Of a stretch of DNA of 64,000 nucleotides, positions 1-8,904 are shown piece after piece. Location of the stretch: NCBI RefSeq assembly GCF_027587195.1, contig NZ_JAPDDP010000042.1:1-64000 (forward strand), in the 5' to 3' direction. The stretch comes from Solirubrobacter phytolaccae. Lineage in GTDB: Bacteria > Actinomycetota > Thermoleophilia > Solirubrobacterales > Solirubrobacteraceae. The position numbers and the translations under genes are program-made. The notes beneath the pieces were generated by a model. That model saw nothing but the letters and a program-made list of their open reading frames with translations, was not told the DNA's origin and ran no database searches. How positions within the stretch are numbered: the first letter of the stretch is position 1; every line of letters begins with the position of its first letter.

Positions 1-1
1 G

Positions 2-1516
2 GCCTTAATCTTCGCCGAGGCACCCCGAGGGTTGCGCGGGGCCGGCCCGGGACCGCTCGAGGGTGCCGACCGGGACGATCCGGCAGCCGCGGCCGGCCGC
101 GAGCCAGGACGGCTCGACGACGCCGACGCGGCGCGCGGCGCGCCCGGGGCCGCGCCGGGACCGCTCGACGACGCCGACGCCGCGCTCGTCGAGCAGCTCG
201 AAGTGGAGTTGATCGGCTCGGCGTACATCTCGATCGCCGCGCGCAAGCTGCTCGCGCCGCGGCTCGCCGCGCTGCCGACGCCGCCGGAGGTGCCCGCGAC
301 GTACTTCGACCGCTTCCGGCTGACCGGGCTCGCGTTCGACGCGTTCGCGGCGGGGCGGCCCGCGGACGAGGTGGCGGAGCTCGCGACGCGCGGGCTCGCG
401 TACGGGGCGATGGCCACCGACCCGACCGCGGGCGGGCACGCGTTCGTCTCCGGCGCGATCGCGCTGATGTTCGCGGAGCGCTACGACGAGGCGGATCGCC
501 TGTACTCGGGCGCGCTGGAGGACGCGCGTCGGCGCGGCTCCGGGATCGCGTTCGCGACCGCTTCGAGCCTGCGCTCGCTCGTCGCGTTCCGGCGCGGGCG
601 GCTCTCGGACGCGCTGGCCGACGCGTCCGCCGCGCTCGAGCTGGCGCGGGACGTGCACGGCTCGCAGGGCTTCCTCGCGGCGGCGCTCGGGACGCTCGTC
701 TACACCGCGCTCGACCAGGGCACGGTCGACGCGGACCTGGAGGCGTTCGCGGATCGCTTCGTCCGCGAGCAGGCCGCCGACAACCTCCCGTACAGCCACG
801 CGATGCACGCCCGCGCCTGCCTGCGCGTGCATCGCGGCGAGCTCGAGGCCGCCTACCAGGAGCTGCTGGCGACCGGGCGCCGGGAGCTGGAGTGGGGCGC
901 GCGCAACCCTGCGGTGACGCCGTGGCGCTCGAGCGCCGCGCTCGTCGCGCACACGCTGGGCGATACCCGGTCCGCGCGGGAGCTGGCGTTCGAGGAGGTC
1001 GAGCTGGCGCGGGCGTTCGGCGCGCCGCGCGCGCTCGGGGTGGCGCTGCGCGCGGCGGGCCTCGTCGCCGAGCAGGAGCAGGGCCTCTCGCTGCTGGCCG
1101 AGGCCGTCGCGGTGCTCGCGCGCTCACTCGGCGCGCTCGAGCACGCCCGCGCGCTGATCGACCACGGCCTGGCCCTGCACGCGGTCGGCGCGCATCCGCA
1201 GGCGGAGCCGCGGCTGGCCGACGGCCACGCGCTGGCGATCCGCTGCGGCGCGCCCGCGCTCGCCGCCCGCGCCGGCGTCACGGCCCCGTCCGTCCCGACC
1301 GTGCCGTCGGCGCTCGGCGTGCTCACCCCCTCCGAAGCGCGGGTCGCGCGGATGGCCGCCGAGGGCATGACCAACCGCGACATCGCGCAGGCGCTGTTCG
1401 TGACGCAGAAGACGGTCGAGATGCACCTCGGCAGTGTCTACCGCAAGCTCGGGGTGCGCTCGCGCCGGGAGCTGCCAACGGCTCTAGAGCGCGGCAGCGG
1501 GGATGGCGAGCTGTAG
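2..1516 (+). CDS. LuxR-family transcriptional regulator, C-terminal part (5' end outside window)
   Basis: The reading frame is open from the left edge, so the true start lies upstream. The C-terminal ~60 residues are a LuxR/GerE helix-turn-helix: LTPSEARVARMAAEGMTNRD, then QKTVEMHLGSVYRKLGVRSR. The preceding ~350 residues are an alanine/leucine-rich helical region of TPR type. This arrangement is that of the large ATP-binding LuxR (LAL) regulators, whose N-terminal ATPase would be off-window; that part is inference. At its visible N-terminus a GC-rich stretch repeats GPLDDADAA-like units (about 49-185), which looks like a low-complexity expansion. The 3' end overlaps the convergent sigma factor gene by 33 bp. 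Confidence 0.8.
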   Translation, partial: ALIFAEAPRGLRGAGPGPLEGADRDDPAAAAGREPGRLDDADAARGAPGAAPGPLDDADAALVEQLEVELIGSAYISIAARKLLAPRLAALPTPPEVPATYFDRFRLTGLAFDAFAAGRPADEVAELATRGLAYGAMATDPTAGGHAFVSGAIALMFAERYDEADRLYSGALEDARRRGSGIAFATASSLRSLVAFRRGRLSDALADASAALELARDVHGSQGFLAAALGTLVYTALDQGTVDADLEAFADRFVREQAADNLPYSHAMHARACLRVHRGELEAAYQELLATGRRELEWGARNPAVTPWRSSAALVAHTLGDTRSARELAFEEVELARAFGAPRALGVALRAAGLVAEQEQGLSLLAEAVAVLARSLGALEHARALIDHGLALHAVGAHPQAEPRLADGHALAIRCGAPALAARAGVTAPSVPTVPSALGVLTPSEARVARMAAEGMTNRDIAQALFVTQKTVEMHLGSVYRKLGVRSRRELPTALERGSGDGEL

Positions 1517-2068
1517 GGCGCGACGGGCGCGGTGCAGCAGCTGCGCGACGGCGTTCGCGTTCATGCCGAGGCGGTCGCCGACCTCGTCGTAGGAGAGCTC
1601 ACCCAGCTCGCGCAGGACGAAGGCCTGGCGCTGGCGCTCGGGGACGGAGGCGAGTGCGCCGTAGACCGCGTCGCGGGTCACGCCGTCCAGCGCGGCCTGC
1701 TCGGGACCGGAGCGCGGGTCCGGGCGTTCGACGGGGACGCCGGCGTCCTGGAGCGCGTCCAGCGAGGGCTCGTCACGGCGCCGGCGCTGCAGGTCGAAGC
1801 ACGCGTTGCGGGCGGCCGCGAACACGTAGAAGCGCAGCCGGCTCGCGTCACCGCCGGTGTCGACGCCGCGCCGGGCGAGGTTGAGGAACGTGTCCTGCAG
1901 GGCGTCGGCGGCGTCGTGCTCGTTGCCGAGCATCCGGACGCAGTACGCGTACACGCGGTCGCCGTGCTCCGCGAAGAGGCGGGCGAGCGCGTCGTGGTCC
2001 AAGGGCTGAGCTTCCGTGCGGTCGGTGAACACGAAGCGAATGGTCCGCCCGCAGCGCCGCGCGGTCAT
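1484..2068 (-). CDS. ECF-type RNA polymerase sigma factor
   Basis: A 194-residue sigma-70 family protein that redirects RNA polymerase to its own promoter set. Region 2 is seen as LARLFAEHGDRVYAYCVRML followed by the DAADALQDTFLNLARR helix. Region 4 is seen as ALASVPERQRQAFVLRELGE, SYDEVGDRLGMNANAV and LLHRARRAL. The linker is short and there is no region 3, as in ECF sigmas. I chose the ATG at 2068 (MTARRCG); a longer frame runs to 2182 but adds residues unlike the family. It is divergent from a small protein carrying a region-4-like domain plus an anti-sigma zinc motif, a plausible regulatory partner. Confidence 0.85.
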   Translation of the reverse strand: MTARRCGRTIRFVFTDRTEAQPLDHDALARLFAEHGDRVYAYCVRMLGNEHDAADALQDTFLNLARRGVDTGGDASRLRFYVFAAARNACFDLQRRRRDEPSLDALQDAGVPVERPDPRSGPEQAALDGVTRDAVYGALASVPERQRQAFVLRELGELSYDEVGDRLGMNANAVAQLLHRARRALQLAIPAAAL

Positions 2069-2162
2069 GAGGAGCCGGTCCTCATCTTTGACCCCAGGGA
2101 TCCTGGGGCACCCTGGGGTGAGGCGTAAGCACTCGAGCCCGGAGCCCGTCTTGCTCCATGGG

Positions 2163-2540
2163 ATGATCGCCACCGTGGACACCGCACTGCCCGGGCCTGA
2201 GCGCGAGGTGCTCGCGCTGCTCGCCGAGAGCGGGCTCGGCTACGACGGCATCGCCGAGCTGCTCGGGGTCACGCGGCTCGACGTCGCCACCCTGGCCGCC
2301 ACCGCGCGGCTCCGGCTCGCGCGCGCCACCCCGGTGCCCGAGGCGTGCCGCGCGCAACTCCCCCACCTCGCGAGCCGCATCGACGACGAGCGGATCGACC
2401 AGCCGGCGCATCCCGACGGCTGCGCCAGCTGCGCCGCCGCGCTCGCGGCCATGCGCGCGGCGGACGCGGCCTACCGGGCCGACCGACCGCCGCTGATGCC
2501 CGACGCGGTCCGGCATCGCCTGAACGGCTTGTCATATTGA
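2163..2540 (+). CDS. Small sigma-region-4-like protein fused to a zinc-binding anti-sigma (ZAS/zf-HC2) motif
   Basis: 125 residues. The N-terminal half reads like sigma region 4: LPGPEREVLALLAESGLGYD, then GIAELLGVTRLDVATL and an Arg-rich helix. The C-terminal half resembles the zinc-binding anti-sigma fold: LASRIDDERID, then the H-x3-C-x2-C motif in HPDGCASC, followed by an AALAAMRAA helix. A sigma-like DNA/RNAP-binding domain and an anti-sigma zinc finger in one short chain suggest a regulator or decoy of the divergent ECF factor; this is inference. The ATG at 2163 has no clear ribosome-binding site. The stop codon overlaps the -35 box of the next gene. Confidence 0.7.
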   Translation: MIATVDTALPGPEREVLALLAESGLGYDGIAELLGVTRLDVATLAATARLRLARATPVPEACRAQLPHLASRIDDERIDQPAHPDGCASCAAALAAMRAADAAYRADRPPLMPDAVRHRLNGLSY

Positions 2541-2566
2541 CAGACAATCCCTGTCTCCGTTAGTTT
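2537..2566 (+). promoter_or_regulatory. Sigma-70-type promoter for the 2628 gene
   Basis: A perfect -35 TTGACA (2537-2542) is followed after 18 bp by TAGTTT (2561-2566), which fits TANNNT. The start codon is 62 bp downstream and preceded by a purine-rich GGGGGAGAGGG ribosome-binding site. A short inverted repeat GACAG-N7-CTGTC (2539-2555) overlaps the -35 and spacer and could be an operator. Confidence 0.65.
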
Positions 2567-2627
2567 CGCGTTTCCTACAACTAATCCGGGACGAACGGTC
2601 CGGGTAGGGAACCGAGGGGGAGAGGGA

Positions 2628-5600
2628 ATGAGACGGAGATGCGCGGGCCTGGCGTTGCTGGGCCTTGCTTTCGCGCTGCCTGAAACGGCAGCGGCAGCAG
2701 CAGCACCACAGCCGGCCGCGGCGCCGAAGGTGCTCGTCGTGACGAGCACCAGCGACGCGCTGACGACCGCCGGCCTGGACGCGATCAACCAGGCGTCGTC
2801 CGGCGACGCCTTCACCGTGACGGCGCCGGCGCCGGCCGCGGTGGGCGCGCAGTTCACGCCTGAGGCCTTGGAGACGTATCGCGCGGTCGTGTTCCTGAAC
2901 ACGGGGCAGACGAGCCCGCTGACCGACGCCCAGAAGGCGAACTTCGAGGCGTACTTCCGCAAGGGCGGCGGCTTCGTCGGCATCGGGTCGGCGATCGAGA
3001 CGGACACGTCCTGGTCGTTCCTGACGAACGTGCTCGGCACGCGTTCGTCGTCGCGCACGATCGCCCAGTCCGGCACGGTGAAGGTGTTCGACCGCGTTCA
3101 TGACGCGAGCAAGAACCTCCCGTCCTACTGGGATCGCACGGACCATTGGTACAACCTCGCAACGAACGTCCGCGGCGTCTCACACGTGCTGGCGAGCGTC
3201 GTCGAGGACCCGTTCGGCCCGCAGCCGCAGGGCCAGACGCTGGACGGCATCGAGGGCGGCACGATGGGCTCCCAGCACCCGGTCTCCTTCTGCAAGGACT
3301 ACCAGGGCGGCCGCTCGTTCTACACCGCGCTCGGCAACACGCCGGCCGCGTTCGACGCCACGCTGACCACGCACCTGAAGGGCGCGATCAGCTGGGCGAC
3401 GGGCACGAGCGACCCGGTCTACAGCGACTGCGGCGCGACCGTCCTGCGCAACTACCAGCAGACGAAGATCGGCTCGCCGCCGAACCTGCAGGAGCCGGTC
3501 GGCTTCGACCAGCTGCCGGACGGCCGCGTCCTCCAGACCGACCGCCTCGGCTCGCTGCGCCTGCACGACGCCACCACCGGCGTCACCAAGGTGATCGCCA
3601 ACTTCAACGACCCGGCGCTCCCGCTCACGCAGCGGATCTACTCGGCGGGCGAGGACGGCCTGTACGGCCCGGCGGTCGACGCGAACTTCGCAACGAACAA
3701 GTGGGTCTACCTCTTCTACTCGCCGCAGACGGTCACCGACGTCAAGCTCTCCACGGGCCAGATCGTCACGCAGACCACGCCGAACACGACGCCGCCGGAC
3801 TTCGCGGAGTCCAAGACGGCCTGGGATCCCTACGTCGGCTACCACCAGCTCAGCCGCTTCAAGTTCGTCGAGGACGCCAACGGCCCGCGACTCGACCTGA
3901 CGACGGAGCAGCAGATCATCCGCGTGCCGATGAACCGGCAGGAGTGCTGCCACGTCGCGGGTGACATCGACTTCGACAAGCATGGGAACCTGTGGTTCGT
4001 CACGGGCGACGACACGCCGGCCGGCGGCATCAACGCCAACCCCGGCTACGGCCCGTTCAACAGCCAGAAGACCGACGAGCAGCAGACCGTGCGCGTCACC
4101 GGCGCGACGGCCGGCACGTTCACGCTGACCTTCAACGGCCAGACGACGGCACCGATCGCCTACAACGCGGCCGGCCCGGCCATCGACGCGGCGCTCGAGG
4201 CGCTGCCGAACATCGAGGCCGACGAGATCCAGGTGAGCCCGCTGCCGACGCAGCAGGCGGCGAACACCGTGAACACGACGACCATCACCGTGTTCTTCCG
4301 CCGCGGCAAGCAGCAGACCGACCAGCCGCAGATCACCGCCGACGGCGCCGCCCTGACGGCCGGCACCGTCGCGACGGCCACCACACGGCAGGGCAACTGG
4401 TACCAGCGGCTGACCGGCGACTCGCGCCGCAGCGCGCTCAACACCAACGACCTGCGCGGCAAGGTGCTGCGCATCAAGGTCAAGGACACGATCGGCGCCG
4501 CGGACGCCAACAAGGCGGACTTCACCGGCAGCGGCACCGGCGCGTACACGATCCCGGCCGGCAACCTGTACCCGCTCGTCGCGGGCGCGCCGCAGGACAG
4601 GACGCGCGCCGAGGTCTACGCGATGGGCTTCCGCAACCCGTTCCGGATCCAGGTCGACGAGAACGACGTCGCGTACGTGAGCGACTACTCGCCCGACGCG
4701 CAGACGCCGCAGCGCGGGCGTGGCCCGGGCGGCACGGGCCGCTACGAGATCGTGCGCAAGCCGTCCAACTACGGCTGGCCCACGTGCTATAAGCGCGACC
4801 TCGCGTACTACGAGTGGAACTACCACGAGTTCGCGCCCGGCACGATCACCGCCGGCGTGCCCGCGCAGGACCCGCCGCGGCTGCACCAGTGCGACGGCCC
4901 GACGCAGCGCAACGACTCGCTGTGGAACATCGAGGGCGGTCCGACGGTCGAGCCCGGCCTGCGTGAGGTCCCGCCCGTCACCAACCCGGACATCTGGTAC
5001 TCGTACCGCGACAACAACACCGCGTCGCCGCTCGGCACCCCGTGCCTGGCGAACTACGCCCCGACGCCGGGCCCGATCGCGCCCGGCTCGACCACCGAAT
5101 GCCCGCGGCTGTTCCCGGAGCTCTACACCGGTGGCGTCGGCCCGCACGGCATGACGAAGTACAACTACGAAGCGAGCAACCCGAACCCGAAGAAGTTCCC
5201 GCCGTACTACGACGACTCGGTGATCATCGGCGAGTGGACGCAGGACACCCTGCGGGAGATCAAGCTCGACGACCAGAACCGGATCCAGAAGATCAACGGC
5301 TTCCTGGACTGCGGCAGCCGGGCCAACACCGCGTCGGGCACGTTCCAGTTCGAGTGCGACAACCCGATGGACATGCAGTGGGGCGCGGACGGCGCGTTCT
5401 ACCTGCTGACGTACGGCAACGGCTTCAACGTCATCAGCCCGGACGCCGGCATGTACAAGTGGGAGTACGTGAAGGGCAAGCGGCCGCCGAAGGCCGTGCT
5501 TACCACGGACAAGACCGACGGCGCCTCGCCGCTGACGGTCAACTTCTCCAGCGCCGGCTCGCTGGACGAGGACCCGGGCGACTCGCTCCGGTACGAGTGG

Positions 5601-6881
5601 GACTTCGGTGACGGCTCAGCGATCTCGACCGAGCCCAACCCGGCGCACACCTACACGCAGCGCGGCCGCTTCACGGCCAAGCTGACGGTGATCGACTCCT
5701 CGGGCGAGCGCACGTCGACGAGCACGCTCATCACGAGCGGCAACACCACGGCGACGATCAAGGTCGAGGCGCCGCTCGACGGGGGCCTGTTCTCGTTCGG
5801 CGACGAGCTGCAGTACAAGGTCACGGTCACCGATCCGGAAGAGCCGTCGATCGACTGCAAGGACGTCGTGGTCAAGTACGTCCTCGGTCACGACACGCAC
5901 GGTCACGAGCTGGTCAGCCGCAACGGCTGCACCGGCTTCCTCAAGACCGACGAGAACGACCAGGCGCACGGCGGCAACGTGTTCGGCGTGATCAGCGCCG
6001 AGTACGAGGACAAGGGCTCCACGGGCGGCGTCCCGTCGCTGAAGGCGGTCAGCCAGGTGCAGGTCCGCCAGAAGCGCCAGGAGGTCGAGCACGTCGTCAG
6101 CCAGTCCGGCACGACGACGGCCGCGAACACCGACAGCGGCGTGAGCGGGCTCCACCGCAACAGCCTGGCCTCGGGCGACTGGATCCAGCTCAACGGCCCG
6201 TTCAACCTGCACCAGATCGACTCGGTCACCGTCCGCTACACGGACAACGCGGGTGGCCGCACGGTCGGGTCGCCACTGGGCGCGATCGAGGTGCGGACGG
6301 GCTCGCAGACGGGTCCGATCGTCACCACGCTCCCGTTGACGTCGACGGGTGGCACTGCGGCCTGGAACAGCCTCACCTTCCCGATCTCGGTGTCGGGCAA
6401 GAACGAGCTGTTCCTGGTGTTCCGCAACGTCACCGGCGGCGTCGCGGCCGGGCAGGCGATGTTCCTGCTCAACTGGGTGCACTTCAATGGCAACGGCGTC
6501 ACCGTTCAGAAGGTGGAGACGCCGGGCGCGGCGGGCGGCAACGTTCCGGCGACCCTTTCGTTGTCGCTCGGCGCGCCGGCCACGTTCGGGGCGTTCGTCC
6601 CGGGCGTCGCCAAGACGTACGAGGCGAGCACGTATGCCGACGTGATCTCGACGGCCGGTGACGCGACGTTGAGCGTCTCCGACCCCGGCCACCTCGCCAA
6701 CGGGACGTTCACCCTGCCGCAGCCGCTGCAGGTCGCGTTCTCGAAGTCGGCGTGGACCGCACCGGTGTCCAACGACCGCGTGAACATCACGTTCAAGCAG
6801 CCGATCGCGGCGACGGACGCGCTCCGCACCGGGTCGTACTCGAGGACGCTGACGTTCACCCTGTCCACCACGAACCCGTGA
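2628..6881 (+). CDS. Secreted ThuA / PQQ-type sugar dehydrogenase / PKD multidomain protein
   Basis: 1,417 residues with an N-terminal signal peptide (LALLGLAFALP core, Ala-rich cleavage region ~20-32). In order: ThuA-like domain (~34-265; GGGFVGIGS, WYNLATN, GRSFYTALGN); glucose/sorbosone dehydrogenase-type beta-propeller (~275-950; GFRNPFRIQVD, NYGWPTCYKRD); a PKD domain (~955-1040; YEWDFGDGSA and NPAHTYTQRG); a bridging domain with GHDTHGHEL; a CBM6-like beta-sandwich (~1155-1285; SGDWIQLNG); and a C-terminal domain shared with the protein at 35945. The family oxidises sugars or sugar-like substrates with PQQ; the substrate is unknown. An extra ~105-residue module (~482-588) interrupts the propeller. 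A strong hairpin follows the gene. Confidence 0.85.
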   Translation: MRRRCAGLALLGLAFALPETAAAAAAPQPAAAPKVLVVTSTSDALTTAGLDAINQASSGDAFTVTAPAPAAVGAQFTPEALETYRAVVFLNTGQTSPLTDAQKANFEAYFRKGGGFVGIGSAIETDTSWSFLTNVLGTRSSSRTIAQSGTVKVFDRVHDASKNLPSYWDRTDHWYNLATNVRGVSHVLASVVEDPFGPQPQGQTLDGIEGGTMGSQHPVSFCKDYQGGRSFYTALGNTPAAFDATLTTHLKGAISWATGTSDPVYSDCGATVLRNYQQTKIGSPPNLQEPVGFDQLPDGRVLQTDRLGSLRLHDATTGVTKVIANFNDPALPLTQRIYSAGEDGLYGPAVDANFATNKWVYLFYSPQTVTDVKLSTGQIVTQTTPNTTPPDFAESKTAWDPYVGYHQLSRFKFVEDANGPRLDLTTEQQIIRVPMNRQECCHVAGDIDFDKHGNLWFVTGDDTPAGGINANPGYGPFNSQKTDEQQTVRVTGATAGTFTLTFNGQTTAPIAYNAAGPAIDAALEALPNIEADEIQVSPLPTQQAANTVNTTTITVFFRRGKQQTDQPQITADGAALTAGTVATATTRQGNWYQRLTGDSRRSALNTNDLRGKVLRIKVKDTIGAADANKADFTGSGTGAYTIPAGNLYPLVAGAPQDRTRAEVYAMGFRNPFRIQVDENDVAYVSDYSPDAQTPQRGRGPGGTGRYEIVRKPSNYGWPTCYKRDLAYYEWNYHEFAPGTITAGVPAQDPPRLHQCDGPTQRNDSLWNIEGGPTVEPGLREVPPVTNPDIWYSYRDNNTASPLGTPCLANYAPTPGPIAPGSTTECPRLFPELYTGGVGPHGMTKYNYEASNPNPKKFPPYYDDSVIIGEWTQDTLREIKLDDQNRIQKINGFLDCGSRANTASGTFQFECDNPMDMQWGADGAFYLLTYGNGFNVISPDAGMYKWEYVKGKRPPKAVLTTDKTDGASPLTVNFSSAGSLDEDPGDSLRYEWDFGDGSAISTEPNPAHTYTQRGRFTAKLTVIDSSGERTSTSTLITSGNTTATIKVEAPLDGGLFSFGDELQYKVTVTDPEEPSIDCKDVVVKYVLGHDTHGHELVSRNGCTGFLKTDENDQAHGGNVFGVISAEYEDKGSTGGVPSLKAVSQVQVRQKRQEVEHVVSQSGTTTAANTDSGVSGLHRNSLASGDWIQLNGPFNLHQIDSVTVRYTDNAGGRTVGSPLGAIEVRTGSQTGPIVTTLPLTSTGGTAAWNSLTFPISVSGKNELFLVFRNVTGGVAAGQAMFLLNWVHFNGNGVTVQKVETPGAAGGNVPATLSLSLGAPATFGAFVPGVAKTYEASTYADVISTAGDATLSVSDPGHLANGTFTLPQPLQVAFSKSAWTAPVSNDRVNITFKQPIAATDALRTGSYSRTLTFTLSTTNP

Positions 6882-6887
6882 GCTGAG

Positions 6888-6925
6888 CGGTCGCGGCGGC
6901 CCCTTAGTTGGGGTCGCCGCGACCG
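6888..6925 (+). terminator. Strong 16-bp hairpin terminator
   Basis: Arms 6888-6903 and 6910-6925 pair over 16 bp with one G-T wobble around a TTAGTT loop, 6 bp after the stop of the sugar dehydrogenase gene. There is no clear T-tract, as is common for GC-rich actinobacterial terminators. Confidence 0.75.
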
Positions 6926-6971
6926 TCGCGGGTGTGAGTGGCAGGGGCACCTTGCGCCGGAAGGCATGGGC

Positions 6972-6977
6972 TAGCTT
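6972..6977 (+). promoter_or_regulatory. -10 box of a probable leaderless promoter
   Basis: TAGCTT fits TANNNT and lies 7 bp before the ATG at 6985, so transcription would begin at or next to the start codon. No consensus -35 is obvious. One of four such arrangements in this window. Confidence 0.4.
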
Positions 6978-6984
6978 CCAAGGC

Positions 6985-7851
6985 ATGGATGACGGCAACC
7001 GCCTCGGTGAGTTCCTCCGGGCCCGACGTGAGCGGGTCCTGCCCGGCGACGTCGGCCTGCGTGAGGACGACGGTACGCGGCGGGTGCCCGGGCTGCGCCG
7101 CGAAGAGCTCGCGCAGCTCGCCGGCGTGAGCACGAACTACGTCGTCCGGCTCGAGCAGGGCCGCGACCGGCATCCCTCGCCCTCGGTGTTGGACGCGCTG
7201 GCCAAGGCGCTGCAGCTCGACGAGGCCGCGACCGCGCACCTGCACCAGCTCGGCACGCCCGCCGCGGAGCGTCCGCGCGCTCGTGGCCGCGCGCCGCGCG
7301 AGGACGCGGTCGCACCCGGCGTCCAGTTGCTGCTCGAGCGCCTGGCGGACCAGCCCGTCTCCGTCATGAACCGCTTCGGCGACATCCTCGCGACGACGCC
7401 GCTCGCCGCCGCGCTGATGCCCGGCCTCACGACGGGCACCAACGCCTACCGCGCGACCTTCCTGGACCCCGCCGTGCGTGAGCTGTTCGGCGACGGCTGG
7501 GACCGGATCGCCCGCAGCGTCGTCGCCGGGCTGCGCGCGGTGAGCGCCGACGCCGCCGGCGATCCGCGCCTGGTCGCGCTGGTCGGCGAGCTCGCGCTCG
7601 AGAGCGACGTCTTCCGGCGGCTGTGGGCTCGCCATGACGTGCGCCCGCGCGTCGGGCGCGGCACGACCGTGCTTCAGCACCCGCAGGTCGGCGCCGTCGA
7701 GCTCGGCTGGGAGAAGCTGGAGATCAGCGGCTCGCCCGGCCAGACCCTCGTGATCCATCACGCCGAGCCCGGGAGCGCGTCCGAGCACGCGCTCGCGCTG
7801 CTCGCCTCGCTGGCGGCCAAGGCGCCGCCGCACACGCACGTTTCCGCCTGA
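6985..7851 (+). CDS. XRE-family regulator with MmyB-like ligand-binding domain
   Basis: 288 residues. The helix-turn-helix (~10-75) has the family signature RRVPGLRREELAQLAGVSTN then YVVRLEQGRDRHPSPSVLDA. The C-terminal ~190 residues match the MmyB-like domain (VSVMNRFGDILATTPLAAAL; LWARHDVRPRVGRGTTVLQH; LVIHHAEPGS), thought to bind a small, possibly fatty, ligand. In actinobacteria these regulators usually control a neighbouring oxidoreductase. Here the next gene on the same strand (51 bp downstream) is a short-chain reductase, the likely target. ATG 6985 was chosen because the HTH begins just after it; a longer in-frame start at 6934 adds unrelated residues. Confidence 0.85.
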   Translation: MDDGNRLGEFLRARRERVLPGDVGLREDDGTRRVPGLRREELAQLAGVSTNYVVRLEQGRDRHPSPSVLDALAKALQLDEAATAHLHQLGTPAAERPRARGRAPREDAVAPGVQLLLERLADQPVSVMNRFGDILATTPLAAALMPGLTTGTNAYRATFLDPAVRELFGDGWDRIARSVVAGLRAVSADAAGDPRLVALVGELALESDVFRRLWARHDVRPRVGRGTTVLQHPQVGAVELGWEKLEISGSPGQTLVIHHAEPGSASEHALALLASLAAKAPPHTHVSA

Positions 7852-7901
7852 GCTTCGCGCTCAGCCCTCCGCAACGACCCATCTCGAAGGGAGAACCTCC
7901 C

Positions 7902-8888
7902 ATGTCCACCGTGCTCCTCACCGGGGGCTCCGGCTTCCTCGGCCTGCACACCACCATCCAGCTGCTCGAGCGCGGGTACGACGTCCGCGCGACCGTGCGG
8001 TCGGCCAAGCGCGCGGAGCGGGTCCGCGCCACGCTCGGCGATCCCGCGCGCCTGCAGCTCGTCATCGCCGACCTGCTGTCCGACGACGGCTGGGCGGAGG
8101 CGGCCGCCGGCGCCGACTATGTCCTCCATACCGCTTCGCCGTTCCCGGCGGGCGCGCCCGACCACGAGGACGACCTGATCGTCCCCGCGCGCGACGGCAC
8201 CCTGCGCGTGCTGCGCGCGGCGCTCGACGCCGGCGTGCGCCGGGTCGTGGTCACGTCGTCGTTCGCGGCGGTCGGCTACGGCCGCGAGCCCGGCGACCAC
8301 GTGTTCACCGAGGCCGACTGGACGGACCCGACCGCGGACATCGGCGCCTACATCAAGTCCAAGGCGATCGCGGAGCGCGCGGCGTGGGACTTCGCGCGTG
8401 AGACCGGGCTCGAGCTGGCGGTGGTCAACCCCGTCGGGATATTCGGGCCGGTGCTCGGCAGCGACCGCTCGGCCTCGATCGGGATGGTCTCCGGGCTGCT
8501 CGACGGGACGTTCGCGAGCGGGATGCCACGGCTGGCGTTCTCCGTCGTCGACGTGCGCGACGCCGCCGACCTGCACCTGCGCGCGATGACCGACCCGGCG
8601 GCCGCGGGTGAGCGCTTCATCGCCGCGAGTGGGGACGGCGTGTGGCTCGCCGACCTCGCGCGGATCCTGCGCGAGCGGCTCGGAGCGGACGTCCCGACGG
8701 CCGAGATCCCCGACGACGTGCTGCGCGAGGCGGCGAAGACGAACCCGGCGCTCGACTCGATCGCGCGGGAGGTCGGCAACTTCCGCCACCTGAGCGCGGA
8801 GAAGGCGCGCCGCGTGCTCGGCTGGGCGCCGCGTCCGCTCGAGGAGACCGTCGTCGACACGGCCGAGAGCCTGAATAGGTCAACCTGA
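7902..8888 (+). CDS. NAD-dependent epimerase/dehydratase-family reductase (extended SDR)
   Basis: 328 residues. The N-terminal Rossmann motif TGGSGFLG binds NAD(P), with DYVLHTASPF and VVVTSSFAAVGYG strands following, and the catalytic Y-x3-K is present in YIKSK (~residues 151-155). The overall pattern matches the aldehyde reductase/dihydroflavonol-reductase-like SDRs. A GGGAGA ribosome-binding site precedes the ATG. It follows an MmyB-type XRE regulator, typically its transcriptional controller. The substrate cannot be told from sequence; reduction of a carbonyl in the cytoplasm is the family role. Confidence 0.85.
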   Translation: MSTVLLTGGSGFLGLHTTIQLLERGYDVRATVRSAKRAERVRATLGDPARLQLVIADLLSDDGWAEAAAGADYVLHTASPFPAGAPDHEDDLIVPARDGTLRVLRAALDAGVRRVVVTSSFAAVGYGREPGDHVFTEADWTDPTADIGAYIKSKAIAERAAWDFARETGLELAVVNPVGIFGPVLGSDRSASIGMVSGLLDGTFASGMPRLAFSVVDVRDAADLHLRAMTDPAAAGERFIAASGDGVWLADLARILRERLGADVPTAEIPDDVLREAAKTNPALDSIAREVGNFRHLSAEKARRVLGWAPRPLEETVVDTAESLNRST

Positions 8889-8904
8889 CCAAAACCTTGC
8901 TATC

